DNA from: Nanobdellota archaeon
Lineage (GTDB): Archaea; Nanobdellota; Nanobdellia; Pacearchaeales; GW2011-AR1
Direction: 5' to 3'
Assembly: GCA_021818475.1 (NCBI GenBank)
Contig: JAKADZ010000007.1
Span: forward strand, 1 to 49,663
DNA length: 49,663 nucleotides
The position numbers were made by a program, and so were the translations under genes. Positions 27,777-37,079 of this stretch are shown piece by piece (position 1 is the first letter of the stretch; each line of letters begins with the position of its first letter). The notes under the pieces are model-generated. The model did not search any database. It saw only the letters and a list, made by a program, of their open reading frames with translations, and was not told the origin of the DNA.

Positions 27777-29092
27777 AGATTTTTTATTGCTTCAATTATC
27801 TTTTTTTTATTCTCTGAATTTTCATTTCCCTTAATTAACTTCAATTCGTCTTTTAAGGTATCATATTCTATTATATTTACCTCTTTCCCTTTTTTAATAT
27901 CATTTTCTAAAGATTCAGTAATAAGTTTCGTAGAAAGATATGCATTCCAAGAGGGGGTTTCATTAAGGGGGGATTCGCTAAATTTTTCTGCCCTAAAATT
28001 AAGCCTCCTTTTTATTTCCTCCTCGTCATCACACATAACCTTTACTATAAAAATCTCAGGGTGTAAATTATTTATCGCGGTGTATATCAAATCTCTTTGC
28101 CATTCAAAAAAGAATCCTGCATCAAGAATAACATTTTTTTTATTTTCTAATGACTTTTTTGCATACTCTGAAAGTTCTTTGTAAACTTTTTCATCTGTTG
28201 TTTTTCGGAGATTATTCTTATAATCAAAAAATTTGTCTGCTTCTTCTTTTGTTTTTGGGCTTAAATTTAAGTCACTTCTTATAACTGCTGAATGAAAAAT
28301 ATTTGTGTTGGGAATTTTATAAATTCTTTTTGCAATTGTGCTTTTTCCTGTTCCAGTATATCCAAACATCATCACCAGAAAATTTTTTTTAAACAATTTT
28401 TCTGCTTCTTTTAAATCCCCTTTAGTATTAACATTAACCCATTCCTCTTCAGGAAGATTATAAACTTCTGTTTTTTTGCATAGTTCATTAATAACTGGCC
28501 CTAAATCTATTTTAGAGTATTCTTCTTTATTGGCTAATTCTTTTATCAAAAAAAATTTTTCCTTCTTAACTTTTAAAACTCCCCCATAAACAAAAACTGA
28601 TTTTTCTGAATTAATGTTTTGAATTTTTCGGTTAATCTCCAATACCTTTCCATTTTCCTCTGTTATTACTTTATTATTTGGATTGTCTCTATCTTCGGAT
28701 TTTTTTGTAAGGATTAAATCTCGGTCAACACTAATAATTGTTCTAAGCAATTTTTCAGAAAATGCTAAATCTCCGTCAATTATCAGCAGATCTTCTTCTT
28801 CCATTTCATTTAATGCTAACATCAAACTGTAAGAATTATTAGTCGTTTTATTTTTTTTATTTATAATAACCTCTTTATTTATTTCTTTAATTTTTTTTTG
28901 ATTTTCTTCTGTCCAGCAATCTCCTTCATTTCCAATAACTACCATAATATTTTCTAATCCGTTTTTTTTTAGAATTTCTATCTGGTTTTCTAAAATAGAC
29001 TGATTATTGATTTGCACGAGACATTTAGGATTATTTTTTGTTAATTCTTCTAGTCTGGTCCCCATCCCTGCAGCTAAAATTATTACTTTCAT
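27773..29092 (-). CDS. Fusion: LicC-like nucleotidyltransferase + P-loop kinase
   Basis: ILAAGMGTRLEELTKNNPKCLVQIN; LLIIDGDLAF; second domain MFGYTGTGKSTIAKRI and NVILDAGFF. Confidence 0.88.
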   Translation of the reverse strand: MKVIILAAGMGTRLEELTKNNPKCLVQINNQSILENQIEILKKNGLENIMVVIGNEGDCWTEENQKKIKEINKEVIINKKNKTTNNSYSLMLALNEMEEEDLLIIDGDLAFSEKLLRTIISVDRDLILTKKSEDRDNPNNKVITEENGKVLEINRKIQNINSEKSVFVYGGVLKVKKEKFFLIKELANKEEYSKIDLGPVINELCKKTEVYNLPEEEWVNVNTKGDLKEAEKLFKKNFLVMMFGYTGTGKSTIAKRIYKIPNTNIFHSAVIRSDLNLSPKTKEEADKFFDYKNNLRKTTDEKVYKELSEYAKKSLENKKNVILDAGFFFEWQRDLIYTAINNLHPEIFIVKVMCDDEEEIKRRLNFRAEKFSESPLNETPSWNAYLSTKLITESLENDIKKGKEVNIIEYDTLKDELKLIKGNENSENKKKIIEAIKNL

Positions 29093-30406
29093 TTAATCTT
29101 CTTTATACGAATTTAATTCTTCTTCCAACTTTCTTTTTCCAGAATAAATATTATTTTTTTCTTCGGGGTCATTTTTGAGGTCATATTCTTCAGAACCAGA
29201 ACCATGAAATGCTCCGCAAACATAACATCTATTCCCCCCTTCTTCGGATAGGATTAGTTTTCTATCCTCTGTTCTTATAGCCCTCCTGTTCTTGCAAAAT
29301 CCATCTGAAAGAAAGGCATACTCTCTTTTCTTTGTTCCGTTAACGATTTTTAACAAGGAAATTCCATCAAGTTTTTTTTGTTTATCCCTTAAAATTTCTA
29401 AAATGGTTGGAGCCAAGTCGATACTTTGGGTTATGTTGTTTATAACTCCAGATTTTATTTTTGGACCATGGATAATTAAAGGAGTATGTACTGAACTATC
29501 ATGTAATCCTCCCCTGCAAAAAAAAGAATTATTCTCCCCAAAATTATCTCCGTGGTCTGAAGTAATTATAAAAACTGTGTTTTCCCATAAATTTTTTTCC
29601 TTTAATAATTTATGTAACCTCCCGATTTGTTCATCTACCTGGCGAATTGCATTATCCCTTTTTTCAATAACTTCCTCGATATTTTTTACGGACATATCAT
29701 GAAACCTTTTTTTTAAATATTCTCTTTGAAGGCTGTTCATTCCGGCACTAATTTTTTTAATTGTTCTTTCTCCAGAAATTGATTTAAATGTAGCCCCAGA
29801 ATAAGGACTGTGAGTATCAACGAAATGCATAAACAAAAAAAATGGTTTTTTTGATTCTTCAATTTTAGAAATTGCTAAATCCATAACTTCTTTGCACGAA
29901 TAAAAATTAGGGGAGGCCCTTGTTTTAATGATTTTCTTTCCGAAACTATAAATTCCCGAAGGCAGCTTTAATAAAAATTTATTTATAATAGGATAATTAA
30001 GAAATTTTTTAGTCATTTCTTTTGGGTCTCTATCCATGTAATAATTAAAACCTTTTTTGAACCACATGTGAAGTGGAGTTGCAGAGATAGTAAAATAACC
30101 TCTGCTTTGAAGATATAATGGAAGCCAGAACGTATTTTTTTTTAATTTTTCAAATTCTTCTTCGGACATATTTGGGTGTTGATGTATAATACCATTATTG
30201 ACTGGGTATTTCCCTATAAAAATGGAATTAACTGAAGGATCTGATGCATTTGATGCTGAAAAGTTATTTTCAAAAACCAAAGAATCTGAAGCAATTTTTT
30301 TTATGTTCTTGTCAGTTTCTTTATCATACCCATATAAACTCAAATCCTGGGGTCTTAATGCATCACTTATTATTAAAATTATATTTGGTAAATCAGATGT
30401 AACCAT
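29093..30406 (-). CDS. Sulfatase / LtaS-like alkaline-phosphatase superfamily protein
   Basis: NIILIISDALRPQDLSLYGYDKETDKNIKKIASDS, MHFVDTHSPYSG, VFIITSDHGDNFGE. Confidence 0.9.
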   Translation of the reverse strand: MVTSDLPNIILIISDALRPQDLSLYGYDKETDKNIKKIASDSLVFENNFSASNASDPSVNSIFIGKYPVNNGIIHQHPNMSEEEFEKLKKNTFWLPLYLQSRGYFTISATPLHMWFKKGFNYYMDRDPKEMTKKFLNYPIINKFLLKLPSGIYSFGKKIIKTRASPNFYSCKEVMDLAISKIEESKKPFFLFMHFVDTHSPYSGATFKSISGERTIKKISAGMNSLQREYLKKRFHDMSVKNIEEVIEKRDNAIRQVDEQIGRLHKLLKEKNLWENTVFIITSDHGDNFGENNSFFCRGGLHDSSVHTPLIIHGPKIKSGVINNITQSIDLAPTILEILRDKQKKLDGISLLKIVNGTKKREYAFLSDGFCKNRRAIRTEDRKLILSEEGGNRCYVCGAFHGSGSEEYDLKNDPEEKNNIYSGKRKLEEELNSYKED

Positions 30407-30524
30407 AATATTTTAATTTTTCTTTTAATTCCTTCTCTTCTTCTTCGGTTAACAATTTTTCATCCTCTCCCATAAAAGGGGTTTCTTTTGTTTGTTTGTT
30501 TTCAACATCTTGTTTTTTTGCCAT
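30393..30524 (-). CDS. Small charged protein (43 aa), translationally overlapping the sulfatase start
   Basis: My reading: MAKKQDVENKQTKETPFMGEDEKLLTEEEEKELKEKLKYYGYI; stop overlaps the sulfatase start by 14 nt; too short for the supplied ORF track. Confidence 0.45.
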   Translation of the reverse strand: MAKKQDVENKQTKETPFMGEDEKLLTEEEEKELKEKLKYYGYI

Positions 30525-30575
30525 CTCTATTTTTATTTTTATTTATTTATAAGGTTGTTGTAGGAAAGATTTTAT

Positions 30576-31361
30576 TTAACCTGTTAAAAATCCTTTCCAA
30601 AATCCAAATACATAAATTAAGTGGGTAATGGGGGACAAAAGAAGATATACTGGAAAGAGTAAGGGATGCTTTCCGAAAGGGAACACGAAAATAATCGGCA
30701 ACATTCCAAATAAGGGAGTAGCTCTTAATAATCTTCTCCAAAAAACTGCTTCTTTACTTCCATATTTTCTTACTACTCTACCACTGCCAACTGCATATTT
30801 ATAACTAAGTTTTATTTTTTTTAAATTGGTCAGATGATGCAGATGCAAAACTTTTGTGCTCGGATGAACTATTTTTCCTTTATCTTTTATTTTTTTATAC
30901 AAATCTCCATCTATTGCAATCACATTTGGGTCTTCACTGAACATACCCACTCGAATTAAATCTTTTTTTCTGTATGCACATGCTCTTGCATCCATTATAG
31001 GGTGTTTAATTCCAATATCATTTACGGTTAAAACTCTTGTTAAGAAGGGATATTTTTTCCAATATTCTTCTGGCAAGTACAAATCCGAGACGGTTGCGAT
31101 AACTTTTTTATCTTCTAGAGGTTTTATTAATTTTTCAATCCAATATTTATCTTCTGGAATGCAATCCTGGGCTAAGATTATAATAATCTCCCCCTTTGCT
31201 CTTTTAATTCCTGTATTCATTGATTTTGCTTCAGGCATATTCCAGTTTTCGACAATTTCCGCTTTTATAGTCTGTTTTCTTAAAATCTCTTTTACTTTTT
31301 CAAAAACTTCTTTTTCTGGTTGATAAACTGGAATCACAATAGAAACTTTTTGTTTTTTCAT
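30576..31361 (-). CDS. Family 2-like glycosyltransferase
   Basis: KVSIVIPVYQPEKEVFEKV, AKGEIIIILAQDCIPED. Confidence 0.88.
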   Translation of the reverse strand: MKKQKVSIVIPVYQPEKEVFEKVKEILRKQTIKAEIVENWNMPEAKSMNTGIKRAKGEIIIILAQDCIPEDKYWIEKLIKPLEDKKVIATVSDLYLPEEYWKKYPFLTRVLTVNDIGIKHPIMDARACAYRKKDLIRVGMFSEDPNVIAIDGDLYKKIKDKGKIVHPSTKVLHLHHLTNLKKIKLSYKYAVGSGRVVRKYGSKEAVFWRRLLRATPLFGMLPIIFVFPFGKHPLLFPVYLLLSPITHLIYVFGFWKGFLTG

Positions 31362-31364
31362 AGA

Positions 31365-32816
31365 TTAGTACCGGATATTTGTTGTTTTGGTAATTTTATC
31401 GAATACCTGATCCCCTTTTACTTTTCCTAACCTGTCTATTACGCAATCATGATACCTTGCCATGGAAAGCATTTTGCTGGTTTCGTCGTCAAAATCGCAG
31501 TTGAGCATATATTCCATCCACTTTCCATCCATTTTTTCATTTGCCAAATAATCTAATCCTCCCCGGATCAAAGCATTTCCCCATGCTTCATCAACTGCCC
31601 CTTTTACATAGAGTGTTCCAAACTTGCAGATATTTCTTAATTTTTTTTGTATATCTTTCTGGAAAGATAATCCTCCGATACCGCTATTTGTATCTCCGGA
31701 GCAATTTTCATTTACATTGAATCCTTTTTCTCTTGCAATTTGGTTTATATGAGTATGAGGATATATCTGAAGGGGATAGATTGAAACTATACTTCCGGGA
31801 CCGATTCTTTTTAATCCTTCCAGAGTATCCAGTGCATCTTCAACAGGGTCTTCTAACGGCAAACCAACAATTGCCTGAAGATTGACGTTATAACCAAAAT
31901 TTTTTAGTCGGGTATAAGCCATTTTTAACTGTTCTTCATTATCCCATTGCCTGTTAAACATTCTGAGAGAATCCGGCCTTATCGCCTGAACGCCAAGACC
32001 CACGCAGTTGACTGTTCTTTTTAATGTTTTTAATATTTCTTCAGAAGCTCTTAATGTGCTGACAGAAGTTGTTGAAACATACATTGGGAAATTGATCTCT
32101 TTTTTCCAGGCTTCAACAAACTCGGTAAGCCATTCTTCTCCATTTTTTCCGGCAAAAACATCATCGTCAACCCACTCTATTTCTTCAGTTGGATATTTTT
32201 TCACTATTCTTGCTTCTCTTATCACAGTATCAACTGATCTTCTGCTGAGAAAATAATCCTTTTGGATCTTAGACCCAAATAATTCTGTTCTGTGCAGACT
32301 AGATGAACTGCAATAAGTGCATGCATAAGGACATCCTGCCATAGATAGCATTATCTTTCTGTATCTTTCTTTCATTCTTGGAATATCTTCATAACATTCT
32401 TCTCTTGCAGGAATCTGTAAATCTTCCGGCTGTCCAGGTGAAGAAGTTATTACTCCTTTTTCTCCATTAAGAATTTTTTCTATTGTCCCCTTAACTGGCC
32501 CTCTGACAACAACATCCACATTTTCTAATTCTATCATCTCGGGGGAAGCAGTTGCATGATGTCCTCCAAAAACAGAAACAACTTCCGGAATTTTTTCTTT
32601 AATAGATTTTAAAATAGAATAAGCCTGCGGAAAAAAAGTAGTCATCGGGGAAAAGCATACATAATCGGGATTCCATTCCCCGATATTCGCCAAAACATTT
32701 TTATCATTTTCTGCATCAAAAAATTTTATTTCTTGCCCAAAATTTTTCAGTTCACTTCCGACAAAAAATAATCCGTAATTTTCTTCATTACCAAAACAAA
32801 CTAAAGCATGTTTCAT
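31365..32816 (-). CDS. B12-binding-type radical SAM protein
   Basis: VFGGHHATASPEMI and MAGCPYACTYC. Confidence 0.92.
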   Translation of the reverse strand: MKHALVCFGNEENYGLFFVGSELKNFGQEIKFFDAENDKNVLANIGEWNPDYVCFSPMTTFFPQAYSILKSIKEKIPEVVSVFGGHHATASPEMIELENVDVVVRGPVKGTIEKILNGEKGVITSSPGQPEDLQIPAREECYEDIPRMKERYRKIMLSMAGCPYACTYCSSSSLHRTELFGSKIQKDYFLSRRSVDTVIREARIVKKYPTEEIEWVDDDVFAGKNGEEWLTEFVEAWKKEINFPMYVSTTSVSTLRASEEILKTLKRTVNCVGLGVQAIRPDSLRMFNRQWDNEEQLKMAYTRLKNFGYNVNLQAIVGLPLEDPVEDALDTLEGLKRIGPGSIVSIYPLQIYPHTHINQIAREKGFNVNENCSGDTNSGIGGLSFQKDIQKKLRNICKFGTLYVKGAVDEAWGNALIRGGLDYLANEKMDGKWMEYMLNCDFDDETSKMLSMARYHDCVIDRLGKVKGDQVFDKITKTTNIRY

Positions 32817-32817
32817 T

Positions 32818-33957
32818 TTACCAACCTGATTTTATCACGCTGCATATCTTGTCAACGTCATCTAATTTCATTTTTGGGTGGAGAGGCAGAACAAGATATC
32901 TGTCTTCTAAAGCATCCATGTTTGGCAAACTGATTCTTCCACCGAAAAGGGAATACCTGTCATTCCTGTAATGGGTCTGGGCTGATTCAATTTTATTTTC
33001 TCTTAATTTTTTCATTAAATCTTTTCTTTCATCAACTAAAACAGTGCATATCCATGCAGCATGTTCCCGGTCTTTATAGTCTGCTCCAATAACCTTGACT
33101 CCATCAACTCCCTTCAGCCCGTCGATATATCCCTGTAATAATTTTTGCCTGTAATCTAAAACCCAGTCAAAATGATTCATTGACGCTAATGCAACTGCTG
33201 CGCCAATATCTGTCATTTGGTATTTGTATCCAAGTTCTTTAATATCATTTTCCCAGATTCCCATCTGTTTTGCAGAACGGTCAATTCCAAACCATCTTAT
33301 TCTTTTTGCTTTCTCTTCGAGAGAATTATCTTTTATTGCAACCATTCCTCCATCTCCTGTCGTAATATGTTTTATTGCCTGAAATGAAAAGGCAGTAAAC
33401 TCAGAGATAGAACCAATTGGTTTTCCTTTATATTTTGCCCCCAGAGCCTGTGCAGCATCTTCAATAACAGGAATATGGTATTCTCCTGCGATGCTTCTTA
33501 TCTCATCCATATCGCATGGAAGCCCGCCGTAATGAACACAAACTATTGCCTTTGTTTTTTCATTTACTAGCTTTCTAACATGTTCTGGATCGATATTTAA
33601 TGTTTCTTTTTGAATATCCGCAAAAATAATTTTTGCTCTTTGATACAAAAGAGGAATGTTTGTCGCAGTGCATGTAAAAACAGGAGAGATAACTTCATCC
33701 CCTTCTCCAATATCTGCGAGTATGTAAGACAAGTGAAGTGCATCGGTTCCGGAACCAACAGCAATAGCAGAATGTTCTTTTGAAAATTTTTCTTCGAAAA
33801 TTTTTTCTAATTTTGCGACCTTTGGACCTTGCCCAATCCATCTTGATCTTAATGTGTCTGTGACTTCTGCAATTGCTTCTTCTGGGACATAAGGGTGAAA
33901 GAGAACAATTCCTTCGTCGACATTCATTAAAGGCATTTCATCCTGTTTTTTTTCCAT
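32818..33957 (-). CDS. DegT/DnrJ/EryC1 aminotransferase
   Basis: AVGSGTDALHLSY, VIEDAAQALGAKY, FSFQAIKHITTGDGGM. Confidence 0.92.
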   Translation of the reverse strand: MEKKQDEMPLMNVDEGIVLFHPYVPEEAIAEVTDTLRSRWIGQGPKVAKLEKIFEEKFSKEHSAIAVGSGTDALHLSYILADIGEGDEVISPVFTCTATNIPLLYQRAKIIFADIQKETLNIDPEHVRKLVNEKTKAIVCVHYGGLPCDMDEIRSIAGEYHIPVIEDAAQALGAKYKGKPIGSISEFTAFSFQAIKHITTGDGGMVAIKDNSLEEKAKRIRWFGIDRSAKQMGIWENDIKELGYKYQMTDIGAAVALASMNHFDWVLDYRQKLLQGYIDGLKGVDGVKVIGADYKDREHAAWICTVLVDERKDLMKKLRENKIESAQTHYRNDRYSLFGGRISLPNMDALEDRYLVLPLHPKMKLDDVDKICSVIKSGW

Positions 33958-34043
33958 ATCTTTTTATCTCCTTTTTTGTTTAAAAGTATTAATGTAATTG
34001 ATAACATATTATTTAATTTCTTTTTAATCCTTGCTGATTACTG

Positions 34044-34808
34044 CTATATACTTTTCTTATTCCAAAACTCTTTCCCTTTTTTGTAAATATAGTCTTCTGC
34101 AAATTTTCTGCTTGAATGGGTTCCTGCATCAGACCAAAATCCGTCAACAAAACCATATCCACAATTTCCTTCCTGAACATATTTTTCTATTGCATCAGTT
34201 ATTTCTAATTCTCCTCGGGCAGAACGGTGTAATTGTCTTATCTTGTTAAAAATTTCAGAATCAAACATATAAAGCCCGGTCATTGCTAAATTTGATTTTG
34301 GTTCTGCTGGTTTTTCTTCTACATACTTGACTTTATCTCCTTCAACTATTGCAATTCCAAATCTTTTTGCTTCATCAATATTAACTTTCTTCAAAAATAA
34401 CATCGCTCCTAATTTACTCTCTTCAAATTTTCTTGCTTCTTCAGAGAAATTTCCTTCAAAAATATTATCTCCAAGAATTACAATAATCTTTTCTCCATGA
34501 TAAATATTTTCGGTTAATGATAATGCTTCTGCAATTCCCCCCGCCTTCTTTTGAATCTTGTAAGTAAAATCAATTTCTTCATGTTCTTTAGTAAGATATT
34601 GAACGACTGTTCCTGCATGTTCTGCTCCTGTAACGACAGCAATATCCTTAACTCCCATCTGAACCAGGGTGTTTAGGGGATATTCTATCATAGGAACTTC
34701 TCCGACGGCAACAAGATGTTTATTAAGAACACTTGTTAACTTTTCCAATCTTGATCCTGTTCCTCCTGCTAATATTACTCCTTTCATTATTTTTTTAACG
34801 GCCTCCAC
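34044..34808 (-). CDS. Glucose-1-phosphate thymidylyltransferase-like (RmlA family)
   Basis: MKGVILAGGTGSRLEKLTSVLNKHLVAVGEVPMIEYPL; start likely the second Met. Confidence 0.9.
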   Translation of the reverse strand: MEAVKKIMKGVILAGGTGSRLEKLTSVLNKHLVAVGEVPMIEYPLNTLVQMGVKDIAVVTGAEHAGTVVQYLTKEHEEIDFTYKIQKKAGGIAEALSLTENIYHGEKIIVILGDNIFEGNFSEEARKFEESKLGAMLFLKKVNIDEAKRFGIAIVEGDKVKYVEEKPAEPKSNLAMTGLYMFDSEIFNKIRQLHRSARGELEITDAIEKYVQEGNCGYGFVDGFWSDAGTHSSRKFAEDYIYKKGKEFWNKKSI

Positions 34809-35767
34809 CAGTCAGAATTATTTTTATACCATTCAACTAATTTTCCGATTTCTTCTTTTAGATCTAGATGATTGTAAATAAAACCTAAATCTTTTAATTT
34901 TTCTCCGGAAATAGAATATCTAAAATCATGGCCTTTCCGGTGTTCTATCCTCTCTATCATCTCTTCTCCAAAACCAAATTGATCCAGTAATAATTGAGTC
35001 ATATACATATTTGTTCTTTCATTTTCTCCGGGGATATTGTATATTTCTCCATCGTCTCCATTTTGGGAAACAAACCAAATCGCCCTGCAGTTATCTTCAA
35101 CATGAAGCCAGTCTCTTTGATTTAACCCTGGATTTTCTGTGCTCCACATTAAAGGAACTTTTTTTCCATCAATCAAATTTGTTATAAAAAGGGGCAATAA
35201 TTTTTCAGGGAACTGATATTCTCCATAATTATTTGCACTTCTTGTTATTATAACTGGGAAGCCATAAGTTTTGTGATAAGAAAGCGCAATTAATTCTGCT
35301 GCAGTTTTGCTTGCAGAATATGGGCTTGAAGGATTTAATTTATCTTCTTCAAAAAAACTCCCTTTCTTAATGCTACCATAAACTTCATCTGTGGAAATTT
35401 GCACAACCCTTTTTGTTCCGTGTTCAATTGCAGACCTGAAGATATTTCCCGCTCCTAAAATATTTGATTTTTCAAATAGATAAGAATTAACTATGCTCTT
35501 GTCAACATGACTCTCTGCCGCAAAATTAAAAATAATCTCCGGCTTTTCCTCTTCAAATACTTTTTCTACTAATCTGGAATCGCAAATATCTCCATGAACA
35601 AATTTATATCTTTTGTTATCGGAAATCTTCATATGCTCGAGATTTTTTCCTTTTGCTGCATAAGTTAATTTATCCATATTAACAACAAAAAAATCTTTAG
35701 ATTCTAAAAGCATTCTGATAAAACTACTACCTATAAATCCCGAACCGCCAGTTACAAGTATTTTCAT
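34787..35767 (-). CDS. rmlB: dTDP-glucose 4,6-dehydratase
   Basis: MKILVTGGSGFIGSSFIR, NFAAESHVDKSI, STDEVYGS, PSSPYSASKTAAE; start set at MKILV. Confidence 0.93.
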   Translation of the reverse strand: MKILVTGGSGFIGSSFIRMLLESKDFFVVNMDKLTYAAKGKNLEHMKISDNKRYKFVHGDICDSRLVEKVFEEEKPEIIFNFAAESHVDKSIVNSYLFEKSNILGAGNIFRSAIEHGTKRVVQISTDEVYGSIKKGSFFEEDKLNPSSPYSASKTAAELIALSYHKTYGFPVIITRSANNYGEYQFPEKLLPLFITNLIDGKKVPLMWSTENPGLNQRDWLHVEDNCRAIWFVSQNGDDGEIYNIPGENERTNMYMTQLLLDQFGFGEEMIERIEHRKGHDFRYSISGEKLKDLGFIYNHLDLKEEIGKLVEWYKNNSDWWRPLKK

Positions 35768-35890
35768 CTTAATTTCCAAATATTATTTTTATTTAAATAT
35801 CCTTGTAATAAAAGATACATATTTTGAATACATATTATGCACATATTTTATTTACATAACAATTATAAATAATCTTTCTGATTTTTTTTT

Positions 35891-37033
35891 GTGAAAATCG
35901 CGCATATAAGCATGTTTTATCTTCCTACATTCGGGGGAGTTGAACAGGTAATTTATGAATTAGCAATAAGACAGGTTAAAGAAGGACATGAAGTTCATGT
36001 TTTCTGTTGCGATTCGGATAAGAATAATAGAATTAAATCAAAAGAGGAAATAATTGAAGGAGTTCATGTTCATCGTCTTCCTTACTGGTTTAGACTTTCC
36101 CTTAACACTTTTATCTGGCCGTCTTTATTATGGAAATTTCGTGGGGAATTTGATATAGTGCATTCTCATGTTTCAGGTCATGATTACGTTTTATTTGCTG
36201 GATTGCTCTGCAAACTAAAAAAAATAAAACACATTCATACAACTCACTGCCCATGGACTGATGCTTCTTTCCGCCCTAAAATTCTGAAACCATTTTTATT
36301 TTTGAATGATGTATTTTTTAACAAATGGGCTTTTAGCCTGACAGACAGAATTATCTCCATCACCCCCTGGGAACTTGAGACCCTTGAAAGATATTCTCCA
36401 AAAGAAAAAATAACTATAATCCCCAACGGGGTTGACAAAATATTATTCAGGAGGATTAACCAAAATAATTTTAGAAAAAGAAATGGAATTAAAGAAAAAT
36501 ATTTGGTTTTATTCTTCGGCAGATTGAACCCCACAAAAGGGCCGGAAATGCTTGCAAAAACAGCGATAAATATTACAAAAAAAAGAAAAGATATTGCTTT
36601 TATCTGGGTAGGTCCCGATGAAGGAAAGGCTGATGAAGTAAAAAAATTGATTAAAAATTTTAAGAATATGAAATATCTTGGCCCAATTAAAGGAAAAGAA
36701 AAAATTGCCGAAATGTATCAGGCAGCAGATGTTTATGTTTTACCCAGTTATCGAGAAGGGTTGCCATTAACATTATTTGAGGCTATGGCTTCTGGTCTTC
36801 CAATAATTGCTTCTCCTGTCAATGGGATTCCTTATGAAATGAGAGAAAATGAAAATGGATTTTTTTCCAGTTACGGTGATTTAAAATCTTTGGAAGAAAA
36901 TATTCTTAATTTAATAAATAATCCAAAAATTGCAAAAAAAATTTCAGAGAACAACCTAAAAAAATCCAAAAATTATGACTGGGATGATATTTATAAAAGA
37001 TACATGAAAGAATATAAAAAATTATTGAAATAA
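35891..37033 (+). CDS. Family 4-like glycosyltransferase (GTG start)
   Basis: FYLPTFGGVEQVIYELA, VLFFGRLNPTKGPEML, PSYREGLPLTLFEAMASGLPII. Confidence 0.92.
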   Translation: MKIAHISMFYLPTFGGVEQVIYELAIRQVKEGHEVHVFCCDSDKNNRIKSKEEIIEGVHVHRLPYWFRLSLNTFIWPSLLWKFRGEFDIVHSHVSGHDYVLFAGLLCKLKKIKHIHTTHCPWTDASFRPKILKPFLFLNDVFFNKWAFSLTDRIISITPWELETLERYSPKEKITIIPNGVDKILFRRINQNNFRKRNGIKEKYLVLFFGRLNPTKGPEMLAKTAINITKKRKDIAFIWVGPDEGKADEVKKLIKNFKNMKYLGPIKGKEKIAEMYQAADVYVLPSYREGLPLTLFEAMASGLPIIASPVNGIPYEMRENENGFFSSYGDLKSLEENILNLINNPKIAKKISENNLKKSKNYDWDDIYKRYMKEYKKLLK

Positions 37034-37079
37034 ATCTTAATTACATAATCCTTAAAAAGGATTTTTTTTTAATCTTTTT

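Noticed and set aside
30547-30741. 64-aa minus-strand ORF
   Set aside because: Overlaps the glycosyltransferase 3' end in another frame, no supporting features.
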